From positions 1 through 64,000 of the forward strand of contig CAIYRS010000105.1 of the NCBI GenBank assembly GCA_903928685.1: a DNA stretch of 64,000 nucleotides, read 5' to 3'. The stretch comes from an uncultured Methylococcaceae bacterium (GTDB lineage Bacteria > Pseudomonadota > Gammaproteobacteria > Methylococcales > Methylomonadaceae). Shown one piece after another: positions 21,075 to 30,474 of this stretch. Within the stretch, counting starts at the first letter, position 1; each line of letters opens with the position of its first letter. Under the pieces are notes generated by a model. It was given only the letters and a program-made list of their open reading frames with translations. It searched no databases and had not been told where the DNA came from. The translations under genes and the position numbers were made by a program.

Positions 21075-22010
21075 TTAAAGGCTTGCAGAAAAAACCGCCT
21101 TAGCGGCAATTATATCTTTTTCTATCTGTGCCTTAAGTTGTTCCAGTGAGGCAAAGCGGTGTTCCTCGCGGATTTTTTGTTTGAAATGCACTTCTACATA
21201 GCGTCCGTAGATTTCCTTGTTGAAATTAAACAAGTGCGTTTCTAGCAATACTTTGGTGCCGCCATCAACGGTTGGGCGGTTGCCGACGTTGGCAATGCCT
21301 TGGATTTCTACGCCGTCAATGCCCGTCATGGTGACGGCAAACACGCCGTTGATGGGCGCGGTTTTGCGGAACATGCGGATATTGGCGGTGGGAAAGCCGA
21401 TGGTGCGTCCGCGTTTGTCGCCGTGCGCCACCCGTCCGCAAATGGAATAACCATGCCCCAATAATTTTTCCGCTTGTGCCAAATCACCAGCACCCAAGGC
21501 ATCACGGATTAAGGTGCTGCTGACCCGCAAGCCATCGGAATGGTGCGAGCCAGTATCTTCAACACTAAAGCCGTAAGCTTGGCCTTGTTCTTTTAATAAG
21601 GCGAAATTACCGCGCCGGGCTTTACCAAAATGGAAATCATCGCCAATAACCAAGTGTTTGACGTTCAGCTTGTCGATTAAGATGTCTTTGACGAACTGCT
21701 CGGCATCATAATTGGCAAAATGCCGATTAAACCGGACAATCAGCAAGTTATCAACTGGTAATTTAGTAAACTCTATGACTTTTTCGCGCAAACGCATTAA
21801 GCGCGGCGGCTCATTGTCTTTGAGGAAATACTCTAGCGGTTGCGGTTCAAAAATCATCACTACCACTGGCAAGCCCAAGGATTCACCGCGTGCCGCCAGT
21901 TTTTTGATGACGGCACGATGCCCCAAGTGCAGGCCATCAAAATTGCCGATAGTCAGTACGCAGCCGTTGGCGAACGGTGCTAAATGCGCTAAGCCGCGAA
22001 TCAGGCGCAT
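21075..22010 (-). CDS. ribF: Bifunctional riboflavin kinase/FAD synthetase
   Basis: A 311-residue enzyme that makes FMN and FAD. The N-terminal adenylyltransferase has TIGNFDGLHLGHRAVI, and the C-terminal flavokinase has GRVAHGDKRGRTIGFPTANI. The start codon overlaps the last 10 bp of the GlcD-like gene, suggesting an operon with upstream genes. Normally linked to ileS-lspA, which still follow after the toxin-antitoxin insertion. Confidence 0.96.
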   Translation of the reverse strand: MRLIRGLAHLAPFANGCVLTIGNFDGLHLGHRAVIKKLAARGESLGLPVVVMIFEPQPLEYFLKDNEPPRLMRLREKVIEFTKLPVDNLLIVRFNRHFANYDAEQFVKDILIDKLNVKHLVIGDDFHFGKARRGNFALLKEQGQAYGFSVEDTGSHHSDGLRVSSTLIRDALGAGDLAQAEKLLGHGYSICGRVAHGDKRGRTIGFPTANIRMFRKTAPINGVFAVTMTGIDGVEIQGIANVGNRPTVDGGTKVLLETHLFNFNKEIYGRYVEVHFKQKIREEHRFASLEQLKAQIEKDIIAAKAVFSASL

Positions 22011-23437
22011 GGTATTGGCAATTCCAGCGGTAAGGTTTTATCGGTATTTAGGATGCCGTTAGGATCGAACTGGCGTTTGATGGCGTGCATCAATTCAACG
22101 GCGTTGGCATCGAGTTCGCGGTCGACAAAATCGCGCTTTTCCAAACCCACGCCGTGTTCGCCGGAAAGCGAGCCGTTAAGGTTTAGCACCAAGGCAAAAA
22201 TTTCATCCAAGCAGTCATGGGCTTTTTTGCCTTGTTCCGGCACGTCCGGGTCTAGCAGCAAATTCACATGGATGTTGCCGTTGCCTGCATGGCCAAAATT
22301 AATGATGGGCAATTGGTATTTTTTCGAGAGCTGATCCAATCCGGCAATCAGGGCAGGGATTTCAGTAATCGGCACCACCACATCTTCGTTGATTTTCTTG
22401 GGTGCGACTTTCCGCAAGGCGGGCGATAAGGCTTTGCGGGTTTGCCATAAGGCCGCCACTTCGGCAGCATCGGCAGCTAAGCGAATATCCAGCAAGCCGT
22501 CGTTTTTGGCGCTTTCCGCTAGTTTTGCCGCCGCCTCATCCAAGCCTGCCAATGCGCCATCCACTTCTATCATTAATATAGCGCCTGCTTGTTCGGGCAA
22601 ATCACAGCTGGAATATTGGCGGATCATGTTGATGGCATTGCCGTCGATAAACTCTAAGGCGCAGGGGATAATCGGTTGCGACATGATTGCCGATACCGCT
22701 TGCGCTGCTGCCATGACCGATTGGTAAACCGCGCGTAGGGTTTTCACGCCTTCTGGTAAGGGCGTTAACCGCAAGGTGGCTTCGGTGATGATTGCCAACG
22801 TGCCTTCTGAGCCAATCAACAAGCGCGTTAAGTCATAGCCGACCACGCCTTTGCTGGTATGCACGCCAACCCGCAGTTCTTTGCCTGCGCCTGTTACTGC
22901 GCGTAAGGCCAAGGTGTTTTCACGCGGTGTGCCGTATTTGACGGCTTTCGGGCCAGCGGAGTTGTAAGCCAGATTGCCGCCGATGCTGCAAAACGCGGCG
23001 CTGGTTGGGTCGGGGGGCCAGAAGAAGCCACGGGTTTTGGCGATGTCTTGTACTTGCTGGTTGGTCATGCCCGGCTCAACCGTGATGTAGCGGTTATCAG
23101 GCGAGAATTCCACCAGCTTGTTCATGCGTTCCAGCGACACCACCACGCCGCCATGCAAAGGCACGGTCGCCCCGGTTGTGCCTGTGCCGCGTCCACGCGC
23201 GGTCAGCGGGATGCGGAATTGGTTGCAGGCTTGCACCACAGCCAGCACTTGCTCGTGGCTGTCGGCAAACACCACCGCCTGCGGCAAAACATGGCGGCGG
23301 CTGTTGTCGTAACCGTATACCCAGCAATCTTCGGGCGCGGTTAGCAGTGCGGTTTTGGCAAAGGATTTTTCCAGTAACGCCAAAAAATCCGCAGATAATG
23401 GCGCTATAGGGGCGCTGGCGTTAATCAAGGTATTCAA
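22001..23437 (-). CDS. FAD-linked oxidase, GlcD family (glycolate or D-lactate dehydrogenase-like)
   Basis: About 478 residues, with an FAD_binding_4 domain containing PLTARGRGTGTTGATVPLHGG and EPGMTNQQVQ, and a C-terminal FAD-oxidase domain with FGHAGNGNIHVNLL and the GEHGVGLEKR motif. The substrate cannot be fixed; glycolate, D-lactate or 2-hydroxyglutarate are options. The open frame runs to an ATG at 23482, but that would overlap the upstream lipoprotein gene by 62 bp. TTG codons at 23437 and 23428 are likelier starts, so the start is uncertain. Confidence 0.88.
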   Translation of the reverse strand: MNTLINASAPIAPLSADFLALLEKSFAKTALLTAPEDCWVYGYDNSRRHVLPQAVVFADSHEQVLAVVQACNQFRIPLTARGRGTGTTGATVPLHGGVVVSLERMNKLVEFSPDNRYITVEPGMTNQQVQDIAKTRGFFWPPDPTSAAFCSIGGNLAYNSAGPKAVKYGTPRENTLALRAVTGAGKELRVGVHTSKGVVGYDLTRLLIGSEGTLAIITEATLRLTPLPEGVKTLRAVYQSVMAAAQAVSAIMSQPIIPCALEFIDGNAINMIRQYSSCDLPEQAGAILMIEVDGALAGLDEAAAKLAESAKNDGLLDIRLAADAAEVAALWQTRKALSPALRKVAPKKINEDVVVPITEIPALIAGLDQLSKKYQLPIINFGHAGNGNIHVNLLLDPDVPEQGKKAHDCLDEIFALVLNLNGSLSGEHGVGLEKRDFVDRELDANAVELMHAIKRQFDPNGILNTDKTLPLELPIPCA

Positions 23438-23990
23438 AAATGGTGATGATTTGTTTGACGTCCGGTTGCAACCTGACCACATTGATAACGACCTTGCCTT
23501 CGGAACGGTGCACGATGCCCATCAGATAAACACTGGCATTGGCGACCACGACTTTCACTTGGGAGGAATCAAAATTGGGCAGTGTACGGATTTGTTTGAG
23601 GGCAGTGGCAATATTAGCGACCATTTTTTGGTCTTTGGCTTGGCTGTCCAAATCGCCAGGATAGGCAATGGCGATGTTGTTATGCACGCGTTTAACGTTA
23701 TCGGCAACTTGGGCAATGCCGATAATTTTAGTCCGCAGTTCTTCAGTCAAGGCTTCGCCCGCCAACAATACCGCGCCGTTGTAGGCAGCAACCGAAATGT
23801 GGGTTTGCCCTTGCAAATCGCGGTTGCTGTTTAATTCTTCAATGATGTCATTTTCAATATCGCGGTCATTTGCGACTGCTGCGCTGGTGCGGCGTTCGTA
23901 AGGCGATAACGGTGTCGCCGGGTCATTACTGCCGACCATCGCACAGGCGGTAAGCGCTGACAGGCATAATACAAGCAAAAGTCGGTTCAT
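23421..23990 (-). CDS. dolP: BON-domain outer-membrane lipoprotein (DolP/YraP-like)
   Basis: A 189-residue protein with a lipoprotein signal ending LTAC (Cys16) and two BON domains (about 40-110 and 120-189; ISVAAYNGAVLLAGEA and VKVVVANASVYLMGIV). BON proteins bind phospholipid and protect outer-membrane integrity. The order yraN-diaA-dolP is as in enterobacteria. It overlaps the diaA-like gene by 4 bp. Confidence 0.88.
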   Translation of the reverse strand: MNRLLLVLCLSALTACAMVGSNDPATPLSPYERRTSAAVANDRDIENDIIEELNSNRDLQGQTHISVAAYNGAVLLAGEALTEELRTKIIGIAQVADNVKRVHNNIAIAYPGDLDSQAKDQKMVANIATALKQIRTLPNFDSSQVKVVVANASVYLMGIVHRSEGKVVINVVRLQPDVKQIITIFEYLD

Positions 23991-24580
23991 AAATTGCTGC
24001 CAAAGAGTTGTTGGTCGATTAAATCACACAAGCAATGGGTGATTAACACATGGGTTTCTTGAATGCGGGCGCTGGAAAACGCGGGCACCCGGATTTCAAT
24101 ATCGGTTTCTTTCAACATCGGTGCCAACATGCCACCGTGGTTGCCAGTGATGGCAATGACGGAAATGTCTTTATCGTGCGCGGCATTGATGGCTTTGGCG
24201 ATATTGGCACAATGTTGGCCATCACTATAAGCCACTAAAATATCGCCGCTTTGCCCTAAAGAACGCAAAGGTTTAGCGAACACTTCATCAAAATGATGGT
24301 GGTTGGCAACCGCGCTGAGGGTGATGGCATCGGCGCCTAGGGCAATCACGGGCAGTGATGGACGGTCACGCTCAAACTGGTCAAGCATCAGGCAGGCCAA
24401 TAACTGGCTGCTGGTTGCTGAGCGTCCGTTGCCGCAGCTGAGGATTTTTTTGTCGTTCAATAAACAATTCACCAGTCGTTGGGCGGCGTATTCTATTAAC
24501 TCGCACAACGCAGCCATCGAATCTTGCTGGGTTTGGATGTTGTCGGTGAAGTGGTTGATGATGCTGTCTTGTAAACTCAT
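23987..24580 (-). CDS. diaA: SIS-domain protein, DiaA/GmhA type
   Basis: A 197-residue sugar-isomerase-fold protein: KILSCGNGRSATSSQLLACLML matches the phosphosugar-binding loop of DiaA/GmhA, followed by DILVAYSDGQHCANIAKAIN and VIAITGNHGG. Context (yraN upstream, dolP downstream) favours DiaA, the DnaA-binding initiation regulator, over phosphoheptose isomerase, although the sequence alone does not decide. Confidence 0.85.
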   Translation of the reverse strand: MSLQDSIINHFTDNIQTQQDSMAALCELIEYAAQRLVNCLLNDKKILSCGNGRSATSSQLLACLMLDQFERDRPSLPVIALGADAITLSAVANHHHFDEVFAKPLRSLGQSGDILVAYSDGQHCANIAKAINAAHDKDISVIAITGNHGGMLAPMLKETDIEIRVPAFSSARIQETHVLITHCLCDLIDQQLFGSNL

Positions 24581-24595
24581 GGGCGGGTGCTGGTG

Positions 24596-24961
24596 TTAAA
24601 AAGCATTTTTTATCCAATTGATGCTGCCGTCGCCAGATAAGGCCACGACATCAAAGCGTAACGGGCAATCCATTTTTTGTTGCGATAAATAAATCTGGGT
24701 CGCGGCTATTATACGCGATTGTTTGCTGCTGGTGACGCTCTCGGCGGCGCTGCCATAGCGGTCGCTTTTGCGGTAACGCACTTCGACGATTACCAGCGTT
24801 GCGCCGTCTTGCATCAGCAAATCCAATTCACCTTGCGGACAGCGGAAATTACGCCGAATTAATTTTAAGCCTTTGCGGCTAAGAAATTGTAAAGCGAAGG
24901 TTTCGGCGCTTTCGCCTTGTTGCAGATGCGCGGCTTTGGCTTTTGGGCGGTCAAATAGCAT
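24596..24961 (-). CDS. yraN: YraN family nuclease-like protein (UPF0102)
   Basis: A 121-residue protein with the family core GLKLIRRNFRCPQGELDLL and VIVEVRYRKSDRYGSA, an endonuclease-like fold whose function is not settled. Divergent from rsmI. In enterobacteria lpoA lies between rsmI and yraN; here it is missing from this position. Confidence 0.92.
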   Translation of the reverse strand: MLFDRPKAKAAHLQQGESAETFALQFLSRKGLKLIRRNFRCPQGELDLLMQDGATLVIVEVRYRKSDRYGSAAESVTSSKQSRIIAATQIYLSQQKMDCPLRFDVVALSGDGSINWIKNAF

Positions 24962-24995
24962 GGTTTAGGCTTCCAGAGGGCAAGGCTGAAGCTGC

Positions 24996-25001
24996 TATAA
25001 T
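24996..25001 (+). promoter_or_regulatory. Putative -10 box for rsmI
   Basis: A perfect TATAAT 37 bp before the rsmI start, in the short divergent spacer with yraN. The best -35 candidate (TTCCAG at 24971) is poorly conserved and 19 bp away, so this is only a plausible sigma-70 promoter. Confidence 0.4.
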
Positions 25002-25037
25002 CCCCGACTTATCCGCGAACAGCAAGGGAACACCAGC

Positions 25038-25901
25038 ATGTCCAAGCAATATGGCAAATTATACGTTGTCGCTACGCCTATCGGTAATCTGGCAGATATG
25101 ACATTTAGGGCGGTCAGCACGCTAAAAGAAGTGGATTTGATTGCCGCCGAAGATACCCGGCATGTGCAAATGCTGCTCCAGCATTATGGCATCAGCAACA
25201 AAGTGGTGTCGTTACACCAGCATAATGAAGACCACGCCTCCCAGCAATTGCTGGAAAAACTGCAAGCCGGGCTATCAATCGCCTTGGTTTCCGACGCAGG
25301 CACACCGCTGCTGAGCGATCCCGGTATGCCGTTAGTGAAATTGGTTAAGGAATCAGGTTTGGATGTTGTGCCAATTCCTGGCGCGTGTGCCTTGATTACC
25401 GCGCTTTCTGCCGCAGGTTTGCCAGTTACTCAATTCACTTTCGAGGGCTTTGCACCCCGCACGGCTTCAGCGCGGAAGGCGTTTTTCAGCGAACGGCTAG
25501 CTTGCACGCATACTTGGGTGTTTTATGAATCCAGCCACCGCATCTTGGCGTGTTTGCAAGATATGTTGACGGTGTTGCCGGAAGATCGGCGGATTGTTAT
25601 CGGCAGGGAATTGACCAAACTGCACGAAACCATTGTTAACACCACCCTGGCGACAGCCGTGCAGTTAGTGGCGGAAAATGACAATATGCGGAAAGGCGAG
25701 TTTGTGGTGATCGTCTCAGGTGCCGAGCCAGAACCTAAAGATCAGGCTGTGACCGATGAGCAAACGCGGATACTGAAGTTATTGCTGGCGGAATGTCCGT
25801 TAAAAACGGCGGTGGCATTAGCGGTGAGTATTACGGGGGGGCGTAAAAAAGTGCTGTATCAAGCGGCGTTGGCGATGGCGGAAAACGAAGGTGACGACTA
25901 A
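25038..25901 (+). CDS. rsmI: 16S rRNA (cytidine-1402-2'-O)-methyltransferase
   Basis: A 287-residue SAM-dependent enzyme of the tetrapyrrole-methylase fold, modifying C1402 in the ribosomal P site. Signatures: VATPIGNLADMTFRAVSTLK, AAEDTRH, SDAGTPLLSDPG, PGACALITALSAAGLP and the FYESSHRI motif. The length is normal. It is divergent from the yraN operon and ends in a bidirectional terminator. Confidence 0.95.
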   Translation: MSKQYGKLYVVATPIGNLADMTFRAVSTLKEVDLIAAEDTRHVQMLLQHYGISNKVVSLHQHNEDHASQQLLEKLQAGLSIALVSDAGTPLLSDPGMPLVKLVKESGLDVVPIPGACALITALSAAGLPVTQFTFEGFAPRTASARKAFFSERLACTHTWVFYESSHRILACLQDMLTVLPEDRRIVIGRELTKLHETIVNTTLATAVQLVAENDNMRKGEFVVIVSGAEPEPKDQAVTDEQTRILKLLLAECPLKTAVALAVSITGGRKKVLYQAALAMAENEGDD

Positions 25902-25984
25902 AAGGTAAATTGCCGGAGTTTGTTTGAATTATTACCGTTGGCTGTTGGCGGTAACTTTGTGATGGAAATATAGGTTAAGAGGGG

Positions 25985-26031
25985 ACGCCACCGCCGTTTT
26001 CTAATATTACAGAATACGACGGTGGCGTTTT
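25985..26031. terminator. Bidirectional intrinsic terminator
   Basis: Stem ACGCCACCGCCG / CGACGGTGGCGT with an AT-rich loop, followed by TTTT on the + strand. It lies between the convergent rsmI and the metallophosphoesterase gene. Confidence 0.7.
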
Positions 26032-26100
26032 GGCCGCTATTATGAAAAACTCAACTGCAGCTAACTTCTTCAATCAGCCCTAAGCTGAGAAATAGAAGGC

Positions 26101-27378
26101 TTATTGCAGATTATTGATGCGCTCAACTAATGCTGTAGGGCCAAAAGTGTTACTAAAGCCGAAAGTTCCCATACTGACTCTGCCACTGGCGTGAACATTA
26201 ACAGTTGCCCAGATGTAGCTGCGGTCATTTGCTGGGTCAACAGTTACATCGGAGCTTTTTGCGTCCCAAGGTGATCCACCTGCGCCAACTAATACTTGGT
26301 AAGGCATAGTTGTATAAGTGCCAGTTGGATCTGGATGTTGGTCAACTTTGGTAATGTGTTCATGACCCGTGAAATAAGTCGCGTTATATTGGGCAATCAC
26401 TTTCCAAAATTCGTTGCGGGCGGTTACGTCATTATCCAAGCCGGCAGCAGCAACAGAACCACTTGCTAAGTATTGGTAAGTGAAAGCTGGTTTATGGCCG
26501 AATACGAAAAACTTTTTAGCGCCATTGGTTTTTGCGGTTGCCAAATCATTGGCAAGCCAGCCAGTTGGCGCGTGACCATCAAAGCCTACGGCATCGGTGT
26601 TGACGATTGCAAAATGTAAGCGGCCTGCTGTTGTATTGACATCAAACGAATAACTCAATTTAGACTGATCGGTGCTGATTGCCGCATCGGTAGTGCTTGT
26701 AGGTGCAGTACTGCTAGTCAGGCCAGAGGCATTCAGCGGCAACAAGCCAGTAACTGATTTGAAACGCACATTGGCAGACAAGTCGTCAATTAAGTCACCC
26801 ATGTTGGCACGCCATGCGTTTTCGTTTTCGACAGCCGCTTTTTTGCCTGAGGCGCAAGGTACTTGGCTGGCAGCAGGTGCTGTGCTGACGTTAGCAGAAT
26901 TACATTGGGTTTCGTGGTTGCCAGGAACAGGCACAATATAAGTGCCAGTTTCAAGGCTGCTTGCAACCATGCCGCGCCAGTAGGCATACTGGGTGTAGAA
27001 CTTAACCAAGTCAGAGTTGACTACATCGTTAACAGTGGCTGGTGCAGTTGTTGACCATGAAGGCGGTATTGCCGCTTTGCCATAACCCATAATCATGTCG
27101 CCGTTCATGAACAACATGCTGGAGTGTTGGGTTTTTACAGTACGCAGAATGCGTGACCATGCTTTAGTATTTTGTAACCATTGGGCGTCTTGAGGCAATA
27201 ATGCACCGTTTATAAGGATGGTTGGATCTGCTTTAGCGACGGTTGGGTCAATGCGAGAATCGCCAACAGTAGAAAATCTAAAAACGACAGGATCCGCCGC
27301 TAAGGTATTTGCGCTTGCCAATACGGTTAATACAGCCAGTGTTGCGGTTTTTAAGTTTAGAACGTTTTGTTTTTGCAC
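26101..27378 (-). CDS. Secreted metallophosphoesterase
   Basis: A 425-residue protein with a Sec signal peptide (ending near ANTLAADP). Calcineurin-like metal motifs are seen: NGDMIMGYG, VPGNHETQ, FGHKP and FTGHEH. It should hydrolyse phosphate esters or phosphodiesters outside the cytoplasm; no substrate can be named. The GD-(x)n-GNH(E)-GH-GHxH layout is complete. It stands alone between rsmI and the permease gene, with a long AT-rich leader upstream. Confidence 0.85.
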   Translation of the reverse strand: MQKQNVLNLKTATLAVLTVLASANTLAADPVVFRFSTVGDSRIDPTVAKADPTILINGALLPQDAQWLQNTKAWSRILRTVKTQHSSMLFMNGDMIMGYGKAAIPPSWSTTAPATVNDVVNSDLVKFYTQYAYWRGMVASSLETGTYIVPVPGNHETQCNSANVSTAPAASQVPCASGKKAAVENENAWRANMGDLIDDLSANVRFKSVTGLLPLNASGLTSSTAPTSTTDAAISTDQSKLSYSFDVNTTAGRLHFAIVNTDAVGFDGHAPTGWLANDLATAKTNGAKKFFVFGHKPAFTYQYLASGSVAAAGLDNDVTARNEFWKVIAQYNATYFTGHEHITKVDQHPDPTGTYTTMPYQVLVGAGGSPWDAKSSDVTVDPANDRSYIWATVNVHASGRVSMGTFGFSNTFGPTALVERINNLQ

Positions 27379-27820
27379 TTTATTTCTCCAGTTAATATTA
27401 ATGATTAAAAAGGGTTTTTATTTAAATCAGTGTTTTAATTGTTTTAAGCATGGAACATTGTGTTGACCATCCATCGTAATCGATGCGTTTTACAGTTGTA
27501 TTAAATTCATAGGGTTTTGCGTATTTGAAAGTTTTTAGATGCCATTCCATAAACTTAAATCGTTAGGTAATAGCTGGCGGTAATCCAACAATTTTTTGCA
27601 TAAAAACGGTTGGATTAAGCGAGGAATAAAGCAGACTTTAAATTGGGATGGAAATAGACAAACAATAATTGTCTTGGTCAAGAAGACGTAATATTACGCA
27701 ATGATAGGTAGTGAGTTGTAAGCAGGGGAGTTGTCTGGCTATAAAATGGGGAGCATGATTTATATGCCCCCATTTTAATTTAGCGAAGGGATAATCGAGG
27801 ATATAGGTTTTTTATAAAAC
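27379..27820. other. Intergenic region, 442 bp
   Basis: No gene is seen. It holds the leader of the metallophosphoesterase and, at its right end, the terminator of the permease operon (27743-27776). The middle is AT-rich without repeats I recognise. Confidence 0.4.
27743..27776. terminator. Terminator downstream of the permease
   Basis: Inverted repeat AAAATGGGGAGCAT / ATGCCCCCATTTT with A/T-rich ends on both strands, placed 45 bp after the permease stop codon (minus strand). Confidence 0.7.
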
Positions 27821-29374
27821 TTAATGATGGCTATCAGCCGATGCAGGCGACACTTCCGCATATTTCGCCGATAAAAATAAAATCGCCGCTACACCTAAAT
27901 AACTGCAAGCGACGGGCAGTGATTGCCCAAAGCCAATCGCTTCACCGTGGATTAAACCGACAAAGGTACAAACAGCGGCAGCGACGGCAAATGCCGAGGC
28001 TTTCATCAGTTCGCGTTCAATCACAAACGCGGCAATTGCGCCTAGCATCAAACCACCCAGAATCGCACCGCCGCCCAGTACTTCTAAGCCGTGGTACAAC
28101 ACGCCGACTTTTCCCAATGCTTCCATGCCAACCGCAGCGGCGCTGGTGCCTGCCGCGCCCAAGGCATTGTCGATTTGCAATTTTCCCCAAGCTGCCAGAT
28201 GCGGCATTAACGACAAAATAATCGCTGGCGCGTGGCTTCTGGGAGTTTCTTGGAAAGCTTGTGCGCCGATTAACATACCGATGTACAACAAAATCGGCGA
28301 GATCGCCACGACTGGAATCAACGAAGCCATTAACGCCAGAATGCCTAACCAAGACAAAATTAGTACGGTAACGCCCGTCGCCGCCGAATAGCCGATACGT
28401 CCGCCCATGGATTTCCAGCCAGGATGACCGATATACACGGCGTTGATGAACGGGTTGCCCATCATGCAGCCAACCAAACTGACCACGCCGTCAGCCGTCA
28501 ACACGCGGGTAGTTGGGAAACTGTCGCCGCCGACCGCCGCACTTTCAACGTTATCCATCGCTTCGACCAAATCGTAAATGCCGAAAGGGATGGCGGTAAC
28601 TAAGATCACACCCAAGAATTCAAAGCCGGAAAAGACATGTCCGATAGCGGGCATTGGCAGGGAAAAACCAAAATTGGCGAAAGAAGCGCTGACTTTTTCC
28701 AAGCTCATGCCGCCGTAATCCAAACCTACTGCGGTTGAACCCCATGCGATTATCGTACCGACGGCAATGGCAACCAAACCTGCTGGAATGCCTTTGAAGT
28801 ACTTTACGCCGCCAAACCAGCTCGCCAAGATCACCGCAAAACAGACCACGCCGACCACGGGTGTCATAAACATTTCCAGCGCGGGGCGTAAGGCGATGAA
28901 GGCGATAGAAACCCCTGCCAGCGTACCCAGCAAAGCTGCGCGTGGCGTGACTTTACGGATAAATGGCGCGATAAAACCGCCCAGCATCAGCACAAAACTT
29001 TGGATAAACACCCACGCCAAACCCGCTTCCCAGCCTTTCACCGGATCGCCGCTGCTGAGTGAAATCGGCAGCATAATCACGAACACCACCACAAACATGT
29101 GCGGTACGCTGATGCCGGAAGGCAGGGCGCAAACATCGTCGCGCCCAGTTTCTTTCGCCAACTTATAAGCCAGATAGGCGTAGTAAACCGTGCTTAAAAA
29201 CAGCATCAGCCCCGTCGCCGGAAGAATGCGCCCGAATACCAAATCATCGGGCATTTTTAATACAAACCGCAGCAGTCCCGTCAAAACCAGCATATTGACC
29301 AGAATGTTGGTGCCAAACCCGAAATAAGCGTTCCAGTCGCCGGGAGTCCAAATCTTAACCGTTGATGTTGCCAT
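27821..29374 (-). CDS. NCS2-family (xanthine/uracil-type) permease
   Basis: A 517-residue inner-membrane transporter with about 12-14 hydrophobic helices, of the NCS2/AzgA-like group (COG2252 type). Features are the N-terminal amphipathic WTPGDWNAYFGFGTNI, ALPSGISVPHM in a half-helix loop, and EAMDNVESA in the region that binds substrate and cation. Its position beside two biuret/triuret-type hydrolases and allophanate hydrolase suggests import of triuret, biuret or a related ureide rather than a nucleobase (inference). It is followed 3' by a terminator and preceded by a repeat hairpin. Confidence 0.88.
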   Translation of the reverse strand: MATSTVKIWTPGDWNAYFGFGTNILVNMLVLTGLLRFVLKMPDDLVFGRILPATGLMLFLSTVYYAYLAYKLAKETGRDDVCALPSGISVPHMFVVVFVIMLPISLSSGDPVKGWEAGLAWVFIQSFVLMLGGFIAPFIRKVTPRAALLGTLAGVSIAFIALRPALEMFMTPVVGVVCFAVILASWFGGVKYFKGIPAGLVAIAVGTIIAWGSTAVGLDYGGMSLEKVSASFANFGFSLPMPAIGHVFSGFEFLGVILVTAIPFGIYDLVEAMDNVESAAVGGDSFPTTRVLTADGVVSLVGCMMGNPFINAVYIGHPGWKSMGGRIGYSAATGVTVLILSWLGILALMASLIPVVAISPILLYIGMLIGAQAFQETPRSHAPAIILSLMPHLAAWGKLQIDNALGAAGTSAAAVGMEALGKVGVLYHGLEVLGGGAILGGLMLGAIAAFVIERELMKASAFAVAAAVCTFVGLIHGEAIGFGQSLPVACSYLGVAAILFLSAKYAEVSPASADSHH

Positions 29375-29445
29375 AATGACCTCTGTTGGTTTGCTTGAAT
29401 AAAAAATTGAATGTGTGGGATTTGCGGTTGGGTCAACCTAATGTT

Positions 29446-29526
29446 GTAGGGGTGGACGGCTGTCCGCCTTTTTTAGAACTCGTACCGAAATCAGGCGCAA
29501 TATGGCGAGCAGCCGCTCGCCCCTAC
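29446..29526. repeat. GTAGGGG(C/T)GGACGGCTGTCCGCC repeat, copy 1
   Basis: An 81-bp sequence with a GGACGGCTGTCC palindrome at the left, GGCGAGCAGCCGCTCGCC at the right, and GTAGGGG / CCCCTAC ends. A second copy of the same design is at 36205-36285. The two flank the ureide cluster. Confidence 0.8.
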
Positions 29527-29573
29527 GAAAATAATGCTGACCATTCGGGTTTTGGGGACTCAAAGGCTGTCGA

Positions 29574-30242
29574 TCAGCCCATAGCTTCCAAAATAGACGT
29601 TGAATCCGTCACCCAACCAAAAATCCCGCCCTGTGCCTTAATCATTTTTAGCCCAGCTTCGTGAAATTCCGGGATATACGAGCCGCAGCAATCGCCCGGC
29701 ACAAGGCAGCGATAACCCCGATCATTGGCTTCGCGTAGGGTGGTGTGTACGCAAACCTCGGTGGTTACGCCGCAGACAATCAAATCTTCAATGCCATTGG
29801 CTTGTAAAATTGATTCAAACTCGGTGGCGTAAAACGCGCCTTTGCCGGGTTTGTCGATGACGGGTTCGCCTGCTTGCGGGTAGAGTTCGGGGATGATGTC
29901 TTGGCCTGGTTCGCCACGGATTAAAATGCGCCCCATTGGCCCCATTTCACCAATCCGCACGGACGGATCGCCGCGCTCTACCTTGGCTTTGTGGGCGTCG
30001 GACATATCAGGCAGATGGCCTTCGCGGGTGTGGATAATCAGCATGTTTTGCGCCCTTGCCGCAGATAGCAAGGCTTTACACGGTGCGATGGCGGCTGCCA
30101 GCAGGGAAACATCATTACCCAAGGATTCACCAAAACCGCCCGGTTCCAGAAAATCCCGCTGCATATCAATGATGACTACCGCTGTTTTGGCTAAGTCGAT
30201 GTGGATGGCTTCAGGTTCGGCGTGGATTTCAAGCACTGGCAT
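29574..30242 (-). CDS. trtA: Cysteine hydrolase, probable triuret hydrolase (isochorismatase-like)
   Basis: A 222-residue isochorismatase-fold amidohydrolase with the full triad Asp26 (VVIIDMQRDF), Lys131 (IDKPGKGAF) and Cys164 (TEVCVHTT). It is a paralogue of the BiuH-like gene at 35164: both share HTREGH, GRIL.RGEPG and DKPGKG(S/A)FYAT. It lacks the BiuH-specific WRS segment and has FLEPGGFGESLG, as I recall from triuret hydrolases; ureidoacrylate-type activity is the alternative. The ATG at 30242 follows a TGAGG ribosome site. The predicted reaction is triuret to carboxybiuret/biuret. The assignment rests on memory of the family and context. Confidence 0.7.
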   Translation of the reverse strand: MPVLEIHAEPEAIHIDLAKTAVVIIDMQRDFLEPGGFGESLGNDVSLLAAAIAPCKALLSAARAQNMLIIHTREGHLPDMSDAHKAKVERGDPSVRIGEMGPMGRILIRGEPGQDIIPELYPQAGEPVIDKPGKGAFYATEFESILQANGIEDLIVCGVTTEVCVHTTLREANDRGYRCLVPGDCCGSYIPEFHEAGLKMIKAQGGIFGWVTDSTSILEAMG

Positions 30243-30282
30243 AACAAACCTCAGCAAACGGTTGATAAAATCTCAAAATGTA

Positions 30283-30297
30283 ACCATGTATACAACA
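30283..30297. promoter_or_regulatory. Putative GntR operator upstream of trtA
   Basis: The palindromic core TGTATACA, with ATACAACA matching the site upstream of biuH (35957-35970). It lies about 41-55 bp before the trtA start codon, where it could cover the promoter. The form (T-x-G-T...A-C-x-A) fits operators of FadR-subfamily GntR proteins. Confidence 0.5.
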
Positions 30298-30474
30298 AAG
30301 CAAGTCTTGTACCAGTGCCAAAAACTTATAGCAATAAATTCAAGTTATTGAAAATAAAATAGTAATTGGCGATAAAGTTGGTTTTTAACAAGGCTTTCTG
30401 ATATTGGCGGGCTTGGAGGTTAGTCAAATTGGTGCGAAATGGGCTGTTTTGCACAGCTATGTTGCGGGGTGTTT

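Noticed and set aside
29386..29664. 92-codon frame upstream of the permease
   Set aside because: Covers a copy of the GGACGGCTGTCC repeat and overlaps trtA on the other strand.
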